The notes below the pieces were generated by a model. That model did not search any database. It was not told where the DNA came from and saw nothing but the letters and a program-made list of their open reading frames with translations. This document shows positions 1 through 7,688 of a stretch of DNA of 35,180 nt, piece by piece. Every line of letters starts with the position of its first letter. The stretch's first letter is position 1. The position numbers were made by a program, and so were the translations under genes. This DNA comes from Treponema sp. (GTDB lineage: Bacteria; Spirochaetota; Spirochaetia; Treponematales; Treponemataceae), in contig JAILHD010000161.1 in assembly GCA_024696155.1 (NCBI GenBank), forward strand, positions 1 through 35,180, read 5' to 3'.

Positions 1-196
1 CCAGACGGCATCCGCTTTTCTACAGACCTTTCTTTCTTAAAACGAATCCGCACAGAAATCGATTTTTTCTTAAAATATTTATAACATTCTGTTAATGTTT
101 TTTTAATCGCCTTCCGACACTATATGCAAATGGTTGTTGACCAGAATTATTAAACATTTCGGACTAAAATCAGTCCATTTACACAGGAGGCGCAGC

Positions 197-346
197 ATGA
201 ATCATCTTGAATTTGAAAAGAATGGAAGACGTTATTGCCTTACAGGTAATGTTATTACTATTTTTTTAGATAACGGCGTAAAGCTGCGCCAGCTGTTCTT
301 CCGTGACATCAAGACTGCACGCGAAGCATTTCTTTCGGTAGCATAA
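197..346 (+). CDS. small hypothetical protein, 49 aa
   Basis: I do not recognise this protein. The frame is open from 134, but the ATG at 197 is preceded by a full AGGAGG ribosome binding site at 185-190, so I place the start there. The product is short, basic, without membrane segment or signal peptide, and contains one cysteine in a hydrophilic N-terminal half (NGRRYCLTG) followed by a hydrophobic strand-like segment and a charged helix-like tail. It is monocistronic, because a strong terminator follows it. A short inverted repeat GGACT-N6-AGTCC (161-176) sits just before the ribosome binding site and could be a leader hairpin. The good ribosome binding site and terminator argue that it is a real gene; function is unknown. 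Confidence 0.6.
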   Translation: MNHLEFEKNGRRYCLTGNVITIFLDNGVKLRQLFFRDIKTAREAFLSVA

Positions 347-381
347 GATTTTTTTTCATACATAAACTCCTCCTATTCTAT

Positions 382-430
382 GGCGGAAGATTAACAGTGC
401 TATCATGTTAATCTTCCGCCTTTTTTTTTT
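382..430 (+). terminator. strong intrinsic terminator
   Basis: A perfect 14-bp stem (GGCGGAAGATTAAC, 382-395, pairing with 407-420) has an 11-nt loop and is followed directly by ten T residues (421-430). It separates the 49-aa gene from the FTR1 operon promoter. Confidence 0.93.
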
Positions 431-458
431 ATTTTATAAAAAAAAATCACAGAATATA

Positions 459-487
459 TTGCATATTTGGTTAGTTTGTACTAACAT
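459..487 (+). promoter_or_regulatory. candidate sigma70 promoter of the FTR1 operon
   Basis: TTGCAT (459-464) and TAACAT (482-487) are spaced by 17 nt. The -10 and spacer are covered by the palindrome at 470-485, so a repressor bound there would block polymerase. The boxes match consensus only moderately, so the exact promoter is an inference. Confidence 0.45.
470..485. promoter_or_regulatory. palindromic operator, iron-regulon type, copy 1
   Basis: GTTAGT-TTGT-ACTAAC is a perfect 6-4-6 inverted repeat. The same 16-bp pattern recurs upstream of the flavin reductase and feo genes. The half-sites (TTAG/CTAA) resemble DtxR/IdeR/MntR-type operators; in treponemes TroR is the best-known protein of that family, but the regulator here is not shown by the sequence. 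Confidence 0.7.
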
Positions 488-497
488 CTTTTACGTT

Positions 498-513
498 GTT
501 AGACCTAACTAAC
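498..513. promoter_or_regulatory. palindromic operator, iron-regulon type, copy 2
   Basis: GTTAGA-CCTA-ACTAAC differs by one half-site base from copy 1 and begins 28 bp after it. It overlaps an extended repeat TTGTTAG-N6-CTAACAA (496-515). It lies in the presumed 5' leader of the FTR1 operon. Confidence 0.65.
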
Positions 514-536
514 AATATAAAAGACGGAGTACTTTC

Positions 537-2087
537 ATGAACTATATAAGAAAAATTATCCTTTCTACTCTGCTAATCTTTGCAGAAGTTTCATTTTCTT
601 TAACAGCGGGTAATCGTGATGCAAATAAAGCCTGGAAAGACGTTGCAAAAGAGATGCAGATTATTATAGAAGATGCATACACTCTCTATATAAATGGAAA
701 TGCAGACGCTGGATACGAAAGAGTAAACGACGCTTACTTTGGACATTACGAGGTAGACGGTTTTGAACGCAATACCCAAAGCAGAATCGGAGGAAGCCGA
801 GCTGGTAATGTTGAAGTTCAGTTCAGTAGACTTAAAACAGCTATAAGAAACGGAAAGACAGATAACGAAGTAAGAAAAGAAGCTGATACTCTTATTGCGA
901 TGCTTTTTGAAGATGCAGAAAAACTTGATCCGCCAGAAATGGAATGGACAGAACTTGCAGAAATAATCAAACAAGAATTTTCAGAAGCTGCTGAAATGTA
1001 TCTGGATGGACATGTGGTTACCGCAGAACCAAAATTTAGAAAAGCATATGCCCGCTATTACGGAAAATCAAAGTTTCAGGAAAATGTAATCAAAACTCTT
1101 TCTGAACAAAAAGATAAAGAAATCGTTCTTCTTTACAATGAAACAAAAAAAATGCTTCTGAACAGGGAAGAAAAACCTGTTGTGGCACAAAGCCTTAATC
1201 AGCTTTCAGCTTTAATTTCAAAAACGGCAGATGAGCTTACAAGGGCGGATAACCGCGCACAGTGGTGGGGAACAGTTCTTGCTTCAATCATGATTTTGCT
1301 TAGAGAAGGTTTTGAAGCAATTCTGATTGTGGGCGCTATTATCGCTTATCTTAGAAAAAATGAAACAGAAGATTTGAATCCTGTTTACAAAGGTTCTCTC
1401 TGGGGCATTATTGCCTCAATTATTATGGCGGTAATACTTATAAGCCTTACAAAATTTGGCTTTGAAAGTGGTCAAGGTCAGGAAGTAATAGAAGGTATTA
1501 CAATGTTCGTTGCCGTTGCAGTTTTGTTCTATACATCAAACTGGATGCTTTCAAAATCTTCTTCTGCCGCATGGTCATCCTACATCAAGGGAAAAGTGCA
1601 GAATTCTATAGACAAAAACAGTATGTTCGGACTTGCCTTTACATGTTTTCTTGCTGTTTTCCGTGAAGGTGCAGAAGTAATTTTGTTCTATCAGGCAATG
1701 TTTGCAGGTTCCAGCGGAAAACCAGGAGTTCTAAGCGCAGTAATTTTAGGAATTGCAATTTCCATTGCACTTTTAGTATTTGTTTACAAGGCAATTATTC
1801 TTACTGGAAAGAAACTGCCATTAAAACCTTTCTTCCTTGCAACATCAATTCTTATGTTTGTTATGGTTGTTGCTTTTGTTGGAGGAGGAATCAGCGAATT
1901 TGTTGATGCAGGATGGATAAATCCACGCGTTATAAGCGGAGTTCCTACAATTTCGCTTTTAGGCATTTATCCTTATGCAGAATCTCTGATTGGTCAGGGA
2001 ATTGCACTTTTAATTGTAATTTTGAGCTTAATTCTCGGATTTATTCCGGAGCTAAAAAAACGTTTATTACACACAAAGGAGTGTTAA
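537..2087 (+). CDS. FTR1-family iron permease with duplicated periplasmic domain
   Basis: This is an inner-membrane high-affinity iron permease of the FTR1 family, 516 aa. A signal peptide (residues 1-25) leads into an alpha-helical extracytoplasmic domain of about 210 residues, followed by about seven membrane segments (245-510). Both RExxE iron-binding motifs of FTR1 are present: REGFE at 256-260 and REGAE at 376-380. The periplasmic part contains two similar halves, seen in the AYFGHYE (near 66-72) and AYARYYG segments, a likely internal duplication. It heads an operon with the P19-like lipoprotein, as in Campylobacter cj1658-p19 and E. coli fetMP. In those systems the permease moves iron delivered by P19. 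The start is supported by GGAG at 526-529 and by the operator-containing promoter upstream. The family assignment is secure; the oxidation state of the substrate is not shown. Confidence 0.93.
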   Translation: MNYIRKIILSTLLIFAEVSFSLTAGNRDANKAWKDVAKEMQIIIEDAYTLYINGNADAGYERVNDAYFGHYEVDGFERNTQSRIGGSRAGNVEVQFSRLKTAIRNGKTDNEVRKEADTLIAMLFEDAEKLDPPEMEWTELAEIIKQEFSEAAEMYLDGHVVTAEPKFRKAYARYYGKSKFQENVIKTLSEQKDKEIVLLYNETKKMLLNREEKPVVAQSLNQLSALISKTADELTRADNRAQWWGTVLASIMILLREGFEAILIVGAIIAYLRKNETEDLNPVYKGSLWGIIASIIMAVILISLTKFGFESGQGQEVIEGITMFVAVAVLFYTSNWMLSKSSSAAWSSYIKGKVQNSIDKNSMFGLAFTCFLAVFREGAEVILFYQAMFAGSSGKPGVLSAVILGIAISIALLVFVYKAIILTGKKLPLKPFFLATSILMFVMVVAFVGGGISEFVDAGWINPRVISGVPTISLLGIYPYAESLIGQGIALLIVILSLILGFIPELKKRLLHTKEC

Positions 2088-2092
2088 AAGTT

Positions 2093-2728
2093 ATGAAAAA
2101 GACAATGTCTTTTGTTTTGGCAGGGGTAGCATGTGCCTTTGCATTTATGGGTTGCGAAAAAAAGAGCAACAATTCTCAGGTTTCTTCATCTGCTGCAGCA
2201 GAAGTTGTTGAAGAAGATGAAGGCGGATTCGTTGAACACGACATCGGCGATGAACAGCAGGCAGGTTTCCTTGCAGTTAACGGAGTTTACTTCCAGGCTG
2301 TTGACATGAAATCTGGTGAAGGAAACGTTCAGAATGGTGCAGACTTCACAATGCATATCGAAGCTGATATTGCTGCCATGGACAACAATCTTGGATTTGT
2401 TGTTGACCAGTTTGTTCCAGGCCTTACAGTTGATTACGAAATCATCGATCAGGCAAACAACTCTAAAGTTGTTACAGGTACTTTCATGCAGATGAATGCT
2501 TCTGATGGTCCACACTACGGTGCAAATATCAACCTTAATAAAGCAGGAACTTATACAGCTCGCTTTATTATTCATAGCCCTGCAGAAAACAACTACTTCA
2601 TCCACACAGATGATGATACAAAACCTGGTGAAACTCTTCAGGACTACTGGAAAAATGACAAACCTCTTACTGTTGAATTCAAAGACTGGGTATTCGACGG
2701 CAAGAAAGTTCAGCCAGAATATAACTAA
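2093..2728 (+). CDS. P19/Tp34-like periplasmic iron-binding lipoprotein
   Basis: The 211-aa product belongs to the P19 family (Pfam Iron_transport), the family of Campylobacter P19 and Treponema pallidum Tp34. The ATG at 2093 follows AAGGAG (2076-2081); a longer frame from 1913 only overlaps the permease gene and is rejected. Residues 1-21 form a lipoprotein signal ending in FMGC with Cys21, acceptable for spirochaetes. An acidic, low-complexity linker follows, then the beta-rich metal-binding domain, with the family-typical TMHIEAD segment, a central HYG segment and several Met and His residues expected to bind iron or copper. It lies 5 nt after the FTR1 stop, and the two should function as a periplasmic capture protein and its permease. 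Confidence 0.93.
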   Translation: MKKTMSFVLAGVACAFAFMGCEKKSNNSQVSSSAAAEVVEEDEGGFVEHDIGDEQQAGFLAVNGVYFQAVDMKSGEGNVQNGADFTMHIEADIAAMDNNLGFVVDQFVPGLTVDYEIIDQANNSKVVTGTFMQMNASDGPHYGANINLNKAGTYTARFIIHSPAENNYFIHTDDDTKPGETLQDYWKNDKPLTVEFKDWVFDGKKVQPEYN

Positions 2729-2785
2729 TAAAAAAATCAACTCCCGTCCTCCTAAGGGAGTTTGAAAACTAAACAAATATCGCTT

Positions 2786-2820
2786 GCCACAGCCTGAATC
2801 AGACTGTGGCGTTTATTTCT
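2786..2820 (+). terminator. hairpin with T-rich tail inside the iron operon
   Basis: GCCACAG (2786-2792) pairs with CTGTGGC (2804-2810), with three further inner pairs, followed by the T-rich tail GTTTATTTCT. It may be a partial terminator that lowers expression of the downstream ABC genes relative to FTR1 and P19. A second stem, AACTCCC/GGGAGTT (2739-2745 and 2756-2762), precedes it and lacks a T tract on this strand. Confidence 0.45.
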
Positions 2821-2847
2821 TATCAATAATCTGATAAAGGCATTTTT

Positions 2848-4128
2848 ATGGCAAAAAATTTATATGAAGTAGTTTTGAACTTATTTATTCCTTTTTTATT
2901 ACTTTCTATAGTAAGTTCAATAAACAATCATTTTGAAAATAAAAACGTAAAAAAATGGCATTGGAATGCGCTTATTATTTTATTTTTTTTAGTTTTGGTA
3001 GTATCAGTTTTACGCCAATGGCGACTTATAAAATACAACCAGATTAATAATATTTATCTTCTGAATATTTCGTTAATATCAGGATTTTTATATTGCTCAG
3101 GAATTTGGATCTATTTTTCAACTGTAAAAAAATCAAAAGATCTTACACCAAAAGTTAAAATAATTTTTGAAATTTGTCTTACAGTTTTAGGCTTACTTTT
3201 CTGCTTCTGCCAGTTTTTCTATAAAATACCACTTGTTATATTTCTTCCTCTTCAATTCTTAGGACTTGGCGAAAATATTTTTTCTACAATGTATCTTATG
3301 AAAATTACAGGCTTTGCTTTTGCATGGCTTTTGTGCATACTCTTTTGTATTGAAACCTACAGGCTTTTAGTCCGTACAGGCACAAAGGGAAAGTCAATTT
3401 GTTTTTCCATTTTTTATATTCTTAGTGGATTCATAAACTTTACAGCAATCATAGGAATTATCAATTCCTACTACCGCAGAAAAATCAAGATTCCTTCAAA
3501 CTTAAGAAAATCTATTCCAAAACTGATTGCAGCAGAAGACATTGTATTTTTTGCAGTGATTTTTATTTTTCTTGCAATTGCGCTTTTCTTTTTCTTACGA
3601 CATTTGAAAGTAAAAGGAGAATGGGAAAATCCTGCTCAGCACAGAATTCTTCGCCGTTATGAGCGCGACTGCCGTAGAATCGGAGCCTTTGCTTTTATAC
3701 TTGGACTTTTAGTTTTGTTAGATTGCACTGTAATTAAAAAAAAGGCTAACAGATTAGTGGAACTATCTCCAAGCGAAGAATTTCAAATTGACGGAAACAG
3801 AATATATATTCCTCTTGAACAGGTAAGTGATGGACATCTCCACCGCTTTTCCTGGACAAATGAAAAAGGAAAAACAATTCGCTTTATTATCGTCCAAAAG
3901 AGAGGAACAAATTTTGGAGTTGGCTTTGATGCCTGCGAAGTTTGCGGAAACGTTGGCTATTATGAGCGAAAAAATGAAATTGTCTGTAACCGTTGCGATG
4001 TTGTAATGAATAAAAACACAATCGGCTTAAAGGGCGGCTGCAATCCTATTCCGCTGGAATCAAAAATAGAAGATGGTGGAATTGTAATTTATACCCAGAA
4101 TTTAAATCTGGAAGCCGGACGCTTTTAA
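2848..4128 (+). CDS. FtrD-like (DUF2318) Cys-rich membrane protein
   Basis: A 426-aa polytopic membrane protein of the DUF2318/FtrD-like family. About eight hydrophobic segments occupy residues 5-300, followed by an exposed C-terminal domain. That domain carries the family cysteines: Cys363-x2-Cys366, Cys380-x2-Cys383 and Cys398 in GGCNP. In Bordetella and Brucella Ftr systems and in Campylobacter Cj1660, this family accompanies FTR1 and P19 and is thought to bind an iron-sulfur centre or metal and carry electrons for iron reduction or oxidation during import; that role is inferred here from the family and from position. RBS-like AAGG precedes the ATG. It is probably cotranscribed with the ABC genes 19 nt downstream. 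Confidence 0.88.
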   Translation: MAKNLYEVVLNLFIPFLLLSIVSSINNHFENKNVKKWHWNALIILFFLVLVVSVLRQWRLIKYNQINNIYLLNISLISGFLYCSGIWIYFSTVKKSKDLTPKVKIIFEICLTVLGLLFCFCQFFYKIPLVIFLPLQFLGLGENIFSTMYLMKITGFAFAWLLCILFCIETYRLLVRTGTKGKSICFSIFYILSGFINFTAIIGIINSYYRRKIKIPSNLRKSIPKLIAAEDIVFFAVIFIFLAIALFFFLRHLKVKGEWENPAQHRILRRYERDCRRIGAFAFILGLLVLLDCTVIKKKANRLVELSPSEEFQIDGNRIYIPLEQVSDGHLHRFSWTNEKGKTIRFIIVQKRGTNFGVGFDACEVCGNVGYYERKNEIVCNRCDVVMNKNTIGLKGGCNPIPLESKIEDGGIVIYTQNLNLEAGRF

Positions 4129-4147
4129 TCACAAGGCAGGAGGAAAT

Positions 4148-5446
4148 ATGTTTTTCAGAATGGTAGTTCAGGCTCTTGTACGCCAGTGGAAAAAAATGAT
4201 TATGATTGCCTTTACGATTTCGCTGGGTTCCTCTCTTGCAACCGCAATGCTAAACGTAATGTTCGATGTAGGCGACAAGGTAAATCAGGAATTAAAAACC
4301 TACGGAGCAAATATTCGTGTGGTACCTCAGACAGCAAGCATTTTAAATGATCTTTACGGAGTTGAAGGTGCACAGGCGCAATATTTGAGGGAAGATGAAC
4401 TTGGAAAAATCAAAACAATTTTCTGGTCCTTCAATATTGTAGATTTTGCACCTTATTTAGAAGATATTGCTATTTTAGAAAACAATGACGGCTCTTTTAC
4501 AGAAACAAATGTTGTTGGAACCTGGTTCAGTTATCACCTTGATTTACCAACCGGCGAAACACTGGACACTGGAATGACTGCAATGAAAAAATGGTGGTCA
4601 ATTGAAGGTAACTGGATTAAGGATGATGAAGAAAACCTTGCAATGATTGGAACAGAACTTGCAGCAAAAAAATCACTCAAAATTGGAGATAAAATAACTC
4701 TTTTTGAAAAAAAAGACAGTCAAAACAAAAAAGAGACTACGTTTACAATTTGTGGAATTTTTGACGCAGGCAGCGATGAAGATGAAAAAATCTACTTAAC
4801 GCTTCACTCCGCACAAAAACTGTTTTCTAAGCAGGGAGTAGTTTCTTCAATAGATGTAAGCGCTCTTACAACTCCTGATAACGAATTGGCTAGAAGAGCA
4901 GCCCAGAATCCCGAAAGCCTGAATATTGTAGACTGGGATACCTGGTATTGTACAGCTTATGTAAGTTCAATCTGCTATCAGCTTCAGGAAGTAATTACTA
5001 ATTCGACTGCAAAGGCAGTACGACAGGTTGCAGAAAGTGAGGGTGCAATTTTAAACAAAACTCAACTTCTTATGCTTTTAATAACAATTCTTAGTCTGAT
5101 TGGTTCGGCTCTGGGAATTTCAAATCTTGTTACGGCAAGTGTTATGGAACGCTCGCAGGAAATAGGACTTTTAAAGGCTATTGGAGCTTACAACGGCGCT
5201 GTAATGGCTCTGGTTCTTACAGAAATCCTTATAACAGCAATTATTGGCGGTGCCTGCGGTTATTTTGCAGGATTAGGATTTGCCCAGATTATAGGACAGT
5301 CAGTTTTTGAATCAAATATCAACATAAAGCTTTCTGTAATTCCAATTGTTGCTGTTCTGATTTTTGTTGTAACAATGGCAGGCTCAATCCCATCAATCAA
5401 AATGTTATTGCATCTGGAACCAGCAGAAGTTCTTCATGGAAGATAA
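4148..5446 (+). CDS. FtsX/MacB-type ABC permease 1
   Basis: A 432-aa permease with one N-terminal membrane segment (about residues 15-38), a large periplasmic MacB_PCD-like domain (about 40-300) and three C-terminal FtsX segments (about 305-425). The cytoplasmic coupling region reads MERSQEIGLLKAIGA, the standard FtsX motif, and the protein ends in a PAEVLHG tail typical of the family. A strong AGGAGG (4139-4144) precedes the ATG. It corresponds by position to Cj1661 of the P19 iron system. Such mechanotransmitting permeases usually act on periplasmic proteins rather than moving small solutes, so it may load, release or recycle the P19 lipoprotein; that is inference. Confidence 0.87.
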   Translation: MFFRMVVQALVRQWKKMIMIAFTISLGSSLATAMLNVMFDVGDKVNQELKTYGANIRVVPQTASILNDLYGVEGAQAQYLREDELGKIKTIFWSFNIVDFAPYLEDIAILENNDGSFTETNVVGTWFSYHLDLPTGETLDTGMTAMKKWWSIEGNWIKDDEENLAMIGTELAAKKSLKIGDKITLFEKKDSQNKKETTFTICGIFDAGSDEDEKIYLTLHSAQKLFSKQGVVSSIDVSALTTPDNELARRAAQNPESLNIVDWDTWYCTAYVSSICYQLQEVITNSTAKAVRQVAESEGAILNKTQLLMLLITILSLIGSALGISNLVTASVMERSQEIGLLKAIGAYNGAVMALVLTEILITAIIGGACGYFAGLGFAQIIGQSVFESNINIKLSVIPIVAVLIFVVTMAGSIPSIKMLLHLEPAEVLHGR

Positions 5447-5455
5447 GAGGAAATT

Positions 5456-6589
5456 ATGACAAAACAGAAGTTTTATCTAAAAATGATAACAAGTTCAATT
5501 ATGAGGCGAAAAAGTCGTATGATGATTGCTCTTTTTGCAGTTGCAATTGGAGCTACTATTCTCAGTGGACTTATCACAATTTACTATGACGTGCCGCGTC
5601 AGATGGGACAGGAATTCCGTTCTTATGGTGCAAATCTGATGCTTTCTTCAAGCTGTTCAGAAGATATTTCTGAAGAAAGTCTTTTAAAAGCTTTAAGGGT
5701 AATTCCAAAAGAAAAGCTTGTAGGCTTTACAGCATATCGCTATGAAACAACAAGACTGAACAAGCTTCCGTTTATGACAGGTGGCATTGATTTTGATTCC
5801 GTTCAAAAAACAAGACCCTACTGGGGAATCTCTGGAAATTATCCGCTTTCTGATGATGAAGTAATTTTAGGGCAAACTGTAAGCCAGACGATAGCCATAA
5901 AAGAAGGAAGCTTTATTGAATTAGCAGGTATGGATTCATTTGGAAATGAATTTATCAAAAAATTCAAAGTAAGCGGAATTTTGCAAACCGGCGGAAGCGA
6001 AGAAGAATGTATTTTTATGAAAATCACTTCGATGGAAGCACTTATGAAAAACAAAGGTTCTTTTGATGTTGCGGAATGTTCTATAAGTACTTCTGTAAAT
6101 GAGCTGGAAACTATTTCTGAAATTATTTCTTCTTCTGTACCAGAACTGACTCCGCGCCTTGTAAAACGTGTTACAAAAAGCGAAGGTGCAGTTCTAAAAA
6201 AACTTCAGTCCCTTGTTTGGATTGTAACACTTGTAGTTCTTGTTCTTACAATGGTTTGTGTTGCCACAACAATGATGGCTGTAGTAGCAGAAAGACGTAA
6301 AGAAATCGGCTTAAAAAAATCTCTGGGAGCCCAAAACAGAAGCATAATAAAAGATTTTATGGGCGAAGGAATTTTTATTGGAGGGCTTGGTGGCATGCTC
6401 GGCGTAATTTTAGGTTTTATTTTTGCGCAGGAAGTAAGTTTGAACGTATTCAAGCGCTCTATTTCTTTTCAGCCAGTTTTAATTCCAATGACAATTGTAA
6501 TTTCGGTTGCAATAACAGCTTTAGCATGTCTTCTTCCAATAAAAAGTGCCACAGATGTTGATCCGGCACTTGTGCTTAAAGGTGAGTAA
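5456..6589 (+). CDS. FtsX/MacB-type ABC permease 2
   Basis: A 377-aa paralogue of the preceding permease, with the same layout: one N-terminal membrane segment (about 18-40), a periplasmic domain, and three C-terminal membrane segments (about 255-370). The coupling motif AERRKEIGLKKSLGAQ is present and the C-terminus ends in DPALVLKGE. It starts 9 nt after permease 1, with GAGG as ribosome binding site, and precedes its likely ATPase by 17 nt. Permeases 1 and 2 probably form a heterodimer with the ATPase at 6607-7278, as in cj1661-cj1663. Confidence 0.87.
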   Translation: MTKQKFYLKMITSSIMRRKSRMMIALFAVAIGATILSGLITIYYDVPRQMGQEFRSYGANLMLSSSCSEDISEESLLKALRVIPKEKLVGFTAYRYETTRLNKLPFMTGGIDFDSVQKTRPYWGISGNYPLSDDEVILGQTVSQTIAIKEGSFIELAGMDSFGNEFIKKFKVSGILQTGGSEEECIFMKITSMEALMKNKGSFDVAECSISTSVNELETISEIISSSVPELTPRLVKRVTKSEGAVLKKLQSLVWIVTLVVLVLTMVCVATTMMAVVAERRKEIGLKKSLGAQNRSIIKDFMGEGIFIGGLGGMLGVILGFIFAQEVSLNVFKRSISFQPVLIPMTIVISVAITALACLLPIKSATDVDPALVLKGE

Positions 6590-6606
6590 ACAAAAGAGGT
6601 AAAAAT

Positions 6607-7278
6607 ATGGCATTACTTGAAATAAAAGATGTTTCTAAAATTTATTCAGGCGGAACTGTAAAAGCTTTACAAAAGGTAAACTTAAATGTAGAAAAAGGTG
6701 AATGGGTTGCAATAATGGGACCAAGCGGAAGCGGAAAATCCACAATGATGAATATCATCGGCTGTATGGATAAACCTTCCAGCGGAAAGGTAATTCTTGA
6801 CGGGGTAGATATTACAAACGAAAGCTCAAGAAATCTTACTACAATCCGAAGAAACAAAATTGGACTGGTTTTCCAGCAGTTCCATCTTGTAAATTATCTG
6901 ACAGCCCTGGAAAACGTTATGATGGCTCAATACTATCACAGCATTCCAGATGAAAAAGAAGCTCTTGAAGCACTTGAACGAGTGGGCTTAAAAGAGCGCG
7001 CAAAACACCTTCCAAGTCAGCTTTCTGGTGGTGAACAGCAGAGAGTATGCATTGCAAGGGCTTTAATTAATTACCCACAGATTATTCTTGCCGATGAACC
7101 AACAGGAAATCTGGACGAAGCAAACCAGAATATGGTGATTGAGATTTTCCGCCAGCTTCACAAAGAAGGTCGCACTATTGTTGTCGTTACGCATGACCCG
7201 GAAGTTGCGGAAGTTGCAGAACGAACAGTTGTTCTGGAACACGGGAAAGTTGCAAGAGAAATTAAAAATAAAAATTAA
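6607..7278 (+). CDS. ABC ATPase, LolD/MacB type, partner of permeases 1 and 2
   Basis: A 223-aa nucleotide-binding subunit with every motif intact: Walker A GPSGSGKS (38-45), Q-loop VFQQFHL, signature LSGGEQQRV, Walker B with ILADEPTGNLD and switch histidine VTHD. Length and motifs fit the LolD/MacB/FtsE group that drives FtsX-fold permeases. It is preceded by AGAGGT and lies in a tightly spaced operon. It should hydrolyse ATP on the cytoplasmic side of the P19-linked transporter. Confidence 0.92.
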   Translation: MALLEIKDVSKIYSGGTVKALQKVNLNVEKGEWVAIMGPSGSGKSTMMNIIGCMDKPSSGKVILDGVDITNESSRNLTTIRRNKIGLVFQQFHLVNYLTALENVMMAQYYHSIPDEKEALEALERVGLKERAKHLPSQLSGGEQQRVCIARALINYPQIILADEPTGNLDEANQNMVIEIFRQLHKEGRTIVVVTHDPEVAEVAERTVVLEHGKVAREIKNKN

Positions 7279-7292
7279 AACGAGGTAAATGT

Positions 7293-7688
7293 ATGAAAAA
7301 AATTAATTTTTTTGATGTGGCAATTCTGATTCTTTCAGTATTTTTATGTCTTGGTTCTGTATTTTTATTCCACGCCTGCCCTCAAAAGCCTGATGGAAGC
7401 TGGATGGCATGCCACCACGTACAGAATGTAATCACTCTTTTAGGAGCATGTCTTTCTTTTCTTTCTGTACTTTGTATTGGCACTCCAAGACTTCTTAAAA
7501 TAATTCTTTCTGCTGTGATTGCTGCAGCTTCAATTTTTGCGATTTTGATTCCCGGCACTCTTATGAGAATGTGTATGATGCATGAAATGCGCTGCTGGAC
7601 AGTTATGAAACCTTCGGTTACAGTTCTCTGCATTCTTATTGCAATTTTTTCAATTTTTAATCTTATAAAAACGGTTCTAAAAAAATGA
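7293..7688 (+). CDS. DUF4418 family membrane protein
   Basis: A 131-aa protein with four hydrophobic segments (about 8-26, 44-62, 68-87, 106-127). The exposed loops carry conserved-looking metal-ligand candidates: Cys29, Trp37, Cys40, His41 and His42 in the first loop, and Cys-Met-Met-His and Met-Arg-Cys in the second. This is the DUF4418 pattern as I recall it. The gene sits between the first ATPase and the third permease and overlaps the latter by 4 nt, so it belongs to the iron transporter operon. Paired Cys, His and Met on the outer face suggest metal or redox handling; no function is established. Confidence 0.78.
   Translation: MKKINFFDVAILILSVFLCLGSVFLFHACPQKPDGSWMACHHVQNVITLLGACLSFLSVLCIGTPRLLKIILSAVIAAASIFAILIPGTLMRMCMMHEMRCWTVMKPSVTVLCILIAIFSIFNLIKTVLKK

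Noticed and set aside
1913..2092. N-terminal extension of the P19-like gene by 60 codons
   Set aside because: It lies wholly inside the FTR1 gene in another frame, has no ribosome binding site, and would bury the lipoprotein signal peptide.
2739..2762. AACTCCC/GGGAGTT hairpin as a plus-strand terminator
   Set aside because: No T tract follows on the plus strand. It would fit the minus strand, where no gene needs it.
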